Shown here: positions 34,292 through 36,656 of the stretch, in pieces | Numbering within the stretch: the stretch's first letter is position 1 | Layout of the letters: every line of letters begins with the position of its first letter | Source: Methylococcaceae bacterium | Lineage (GTDB): Bacteria; Pseudomonadota; Gammaproteobacteria; Methylococcales; Methylomonadaceae | Direction of reading: 5' to 3' | DNA length: 36,656 nucleotides | NCBI GenBank assembly: GCA_020048335.1 | Contig: JAIFMS010000029.1 | Span: 1-36,656, forward strand | Notes under the pieces: generated by a model | The model's database searches: none | Told to the model about the DNA's origin: nothing | What the model saw: only the letters and a program-made list of their open reading frames with translations | Program-made: the position numbers and the translations under genes

Positions 34292-35578
34292 TTAAGTTGC
34301 TAAAGCGTCAAATACCCGACCCGCTGCCGCTAAGGTGTTGCTTAAATCCTCATCGCTATGCGCGGCAGACACAAAACCTGCTTCAAAAGCAGACGGCGCA
34401 AGATACACGCCTTCGGCTAACATGGCGTGAAAAAAGGGTTTAAACAACGCTTGGTCGCATTCCATCACTTGGGTAAAACGGCTAACCTTTGCTTCTGTGC
34501 TGAAAAATAAACCAAACATCCCCCCCACATAATTAACGCTGACAGCAATCCCAGCTTGTTTTGCCCGTTCTTGCAAAGCCAATACAAAGGCGGCTGTTTT
34601 GGCAGTTAAGGTTTCATAAAAACCTGCCACACTAATCAACTCTAAGGTTTTTAATCCTGCTGCCATTGCCATGGGATTCCCCGATAATGTGCCAGCTTGA
34701 TAGACCGAACCCAACGGCGCAATGTGTTCCATAATTTTGCGACTGCCCCCAAACGCGCCAACAGGCATTCCACCGCCTATCACTTTACCCAGCGTAGTCA
34801 AATCCGGTTTGATGTTATACAACGCTTGCGCTCCGCCCAAAGCGACCCGAAAGCCTGTCATTACTTCATCAAAAATCAATACGCTACCATAGTGGTCACA
34901 AACAGTACGCAAAGTTTCTAAAAATCCAGCCTCCGGTGGCACACAATTCATATTGCCTGCCACAGGTTCAACAATAAGACAGGCAATTTTTTCCCCGCAT
35001 TGAGCAAAGGTTTGTTTCACTGCCTCACTGTCGTTGTACGGTAAAGTTAAGGTTAAAGCCGCCAACGCCGCAGGAACCCCGGCAGAACTTGGCACGCCTT
35101 GGGTTAATGCCCCAGAACCTGCTTTCACCAACAACGAATCGGAATGTCCATGATAACAGCCTTCAAATTTAACGATAATCTCCCGATTTGTATAGCCCCG
35201 TGCCAAGCGAATCGCGCTCATGGTCGCTTCTGTCCCTGAGCTAACCATCCGCACCAATTCAATAGACGGGACTAATTCACACACTTTTTCTGCCAACTGC
35301 GTTTCTAATTCCGTCGGCGCACCAAAACTCAAGCCCTTGTCCGCTTGTTGTTTCACCGCTGCAATCACTTGCGGATGCCCATGCCCTAAAATCATCGGCC
35401 CCCATGAGCCAACATAATCAAAATAGCGTTTATTTTCGCTATCAAATAAATACGCCCCTTCTGCATGGTCAATATAAACAGGCGTGCCACCGACTCCGTT
35501 AAAAGCACGCACGGGCGAATTTACCCCGCCTGGAATCACTTTTTTTGCCGCGTTAAATAAATCTATTGCTACTGTCAT
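34292..35578 (-). CDS. hemL: Glutamate-1-semialdehyde 2,1-aminomutase
   Basis: This PLP enzyme converts glutamate-1-semialdehyde to 5-aminolevulinate in the C5 pathway of haem and sirohaem synthesis. The PLP lysine lies in [18 protein letters not shown]. The cofactor-binding segment [17 protein letters not shown], the substrate-side opening [17 protein letters not shown] and [12 protein letters not shown] are all present. The 428-residue length is normal and no key residue is missing. It is a single housekeeping gene; the GNAT gene follows downstream after 88 bases on the same strand. No strong ribosome-binding site is visible before the ATG. Confidence 0.98.
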   Translation of the reverse strand: MTVAIDLFNAAKKVIPGGVNSPVRAFNGVGGTPVYIDHAEGAYLFDSENKRYFDYVGSWGPMILGHGHPQVIAAVKQQADKGLSFGAPTELETQLAEKVCELVPSIELVRMVSSGTEATMSAIRLARGYTNREIIVKFEGCYHGHSDSLLVKAGSGALTQGVPSSAGVPAALAALTLTLPYNDSEAVKQTFAQCGEKIACLIVEPVAGNMNCVPPEAGFLETLRTVCDHYGSVLIFDEVMTGFRVALGGAQALYNIKPDLTTLGKVIGGGMPVGAFGGSRKIMEHIAPLGSVYQAGTLSGNPMAMAAGLKTLELISVAGFYETLTAKTAAFVLALQERAKQAGIAVSVNYVGGMFGLFFSTEAKVSRFTQVMECDQALFKPFFHAMLAEGVYLAPSAFEAGFVSAAHSDEDLSNTLAAAGRVFDALAT

Positions 35579-35740
35579 AATGATGGTTCGGTCAAGTTGA
35601 AGAGTGTTAAAGAATAGGGGATGTCAGTTGCACTGGCAAGTATCACACCCACTATTTTATACAGATAACTAGAAGGATAGCGCGTAAAGTGATAAAGTTT
35701 GGAGCATCTTTAACGCCTTTTTATTTGACAAATAAACACT

Positions 35741-36148
35741 ATGACTTCAATCACCTTGAAAAAAACCCTTTGGGCAGGTTTAATTTGTGCGGTATTTTCA
35801 CTGAGCTTAAACGGTTGTTCGGATAATTCTGATTTTGACCCGATGGATCAGTCCAAAATTGAGCCTGTTCCTGACATGGAAAAGCAAAAATTTGAACATG
35901 AATTTGCTAACCAATGTGTGACACGCGAGCTGAAAAATTCCAGCAATCCTGAGGCGGATAAAGCCCTGTTAAGTGAAACCTGCTTATGTGTGGCTAAATA
36001 TTTAATGACCGATTTAACCTCACAGGAAGCCGAAAAATTCTTAGACGAACATGAAAATCCTGAGTCGTTGGTGATTCGTTACGATGCCGCTGCCTATCAT
36101 TGCTTGCAAGAAAATGCACCGAAAGCACCTGATTTTTCTAAGAAATAA
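35741..36148 (+). CDS. Small putative lipoprotein
   Basis: This 135-residue protein has a signal sequence (LKKTLWAGLICAVFSLSLNGC) with a lipobox ending at Cys26, followed by an acidic segment (SDNSDFDPMDQ) that would favour outer-membrane sorting. The mature part contains four further cysteines (ANQCVTRELK, SETCLCVAKYL, AYHCLQ), a spacing that could form disulfides. I do not recognise the family. The next gene starts 12 bases after the stop, so the two are probably co-transcribed. No ribosome-binding site stands directly before the ATG. Confidence 0.75.
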   Translation: MTSITLKKTLWAGLICAVFSLSLNGCSDNSDFDPMDQSKIEPVPDMEKQKFEHEFANQCVTRELKNSSNPEADKALLSETCLCVAKYLMTDLTSQEAEKFLDEHENPESLVIRYDAAAYHCLQENAPKAPDFSKK

Positions 36149-36160
36149 GCTGAATACTGT

Positions 36161-36619
36161 ATGCCGTTGCTAAAATTCATTTGCTACGCCTTATTCTTTA
36201 GTCTCGGCATGAAGGCGCAAGCAGAAAATCGCTACTGTAACGAGCGGTTTGATTTTTGTGTCAGCTATCCTGCGGATTTTAAAAAAGAAGCCGAACCTGC
36301 TAACGGCGATGGACAAGCGTTTTATGATGCGCAGGGTTTTTCGATGATTGTTAGCGGCATGAATAATGTCATGGACTACACGTTACGCGGCTTGCTAACC
36401 TCACAACGGCGTGATTTTGACCGCATCACTTATCAAGCCAAAGGGAAAAATTGGTTCGTCTTGTCAGGTTACAAAGGCAATACCATTTTATATGTGAAAT
36501 TTTATCTTAACCCCCAAACCATTAACGCCTTTTATTTACAGTACCCTAAAAATTTACAAACAACTTACGCGCCCCTTGTTACTCAGATTGTTAAATCTTT
36601 TACACCCGGCGCACTTTAA
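36161..36619 (+). CDS. Small exported protein, function unknown
   Basis: This 152-residue protein has an N-terminal signal peptide (about 1-21, cleavage after AQA). The mature start NRYCNERFDFCVSYPADF contains two cysteines likely to pair, and the remaining sequence alternates short strands and loops, ending YAPLVTQIVKSFTPG. The pattern recalls small periplasmic proteins of the PsbP/Mog1 shape (…SYPADF…IVKSF), but this is a guess from outline only. It lies 12 bases after the lipoprotein gene. Its stop at 36619 is inside the window, so it is complete. Confidence 0.75.
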   Translation: MPLLKFICYALFFSLGMKAQAENRYCNERFDFCVSYPADFKKEAEPANGDGQAFYDAQGFSMIVSGMNNVMDYTLRGLLTSQRRDFDRITYQAKGKNWFVLSGYKGNTILYVKFYLNPQTINAFYLQYPKNLQTTYAPLVTQIVKSFTPGAL

Positions 36620-36656
36620 GCCGCCCGCCTTTATTTTTCATGCTTAACGATTATCC

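Overview
The window looks like a chromosomal segment of a sulfur-oxidising gammaproteobacterium of the Thiotrichales/Beggiatoaceae kind. This is an inference. It rests on moderate-to-low G+C, gammaproteobacterial housekeeping genes (hemL, prlC), a group-1 uptake hydrogenase, a secretome rich in Calx-beta, RTX, DUF4214 and filamentous-haemagglutinin modules, an Rpn/DUF4351-type nuclease, and palindromic repeats of a kind I associate with filamentous sulfur bacteria and cyanobacteria. No rRNA, tRNA, CRISPR array or complete insertion sequence was found.

Layout. (1) 162-3049, minus: small and large subunits of a membrane-bound [NiFe] uptake hydrogenase, followed upstream by a gene-free stretch that holds a nested palindromic, MITE-like element. 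(2) 3378-8630, minus: a compact operon, in transcription order a PhoU-like domain fused to an APH-fold kinase, a RimK-type ATP-grasp ligase, a SixA phosphohistidine phosphatase fused to a degenerate Nudix domain, and a membrane-anchored class III adenylate cyclase. A CYTH-CHAD protein (8769-10295, plus) diverges from it. This set of phosphate, polyphosphate and phosphohistidine domains is the best candidate for an under-described system here. (3) 10258-12214, minus: arsenic operon arsR-arsC-acr3. (4) 12324-13862, plus: a small membrane protein, a lone DhaL-like kinase subunit and a VOC protein. (5) 13866-16149: three toxin-antitoxin modules (two PIN/VapC types, one HigBA), bounded by four near-identical copies of a hairpin and ending in a perfect 12-bp palindrome.

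(6) 16162-18276, minus: a large secreted protein with Calx-beta, leishmanolysin-like zinc protease, RTX and DUF4214 regions. (7) 18685-19668, plus: an Rpn-family nuclease. (8) 19884-21950, minus: oligopeptidase A. (9) 22141-33631, plus: an A/T-rich block with a broken Eco57I-like nuclease-methylase, a 1378-residue TPS-type haemagglutinin-like exoprotein, and an intact nuclease-methylase of type ISP/IIG style. (10) 33670-35578, minus: a GNAT acetyltransferase and hemL. (11) 35741-36619, plus: a small lipoprotein followed by a small exported protein.

How the genes fit together. The hydrogenase fits H2 oxidation by a lithotroph. The ars operon is a self-contained detoxification unit. The region from 13.9 to 34 kb is accessory DNA rich in defence, toxin-antitoxin and surface or secreted functions, punctuated by small repeats. 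The 3.4-10.3 kb cluster probably links phosphate or polyphosphate state, through phospho-transfer and phospho-removal enzymes, to cAMP synthesis. That link is inferred only from domain content and operon structure.
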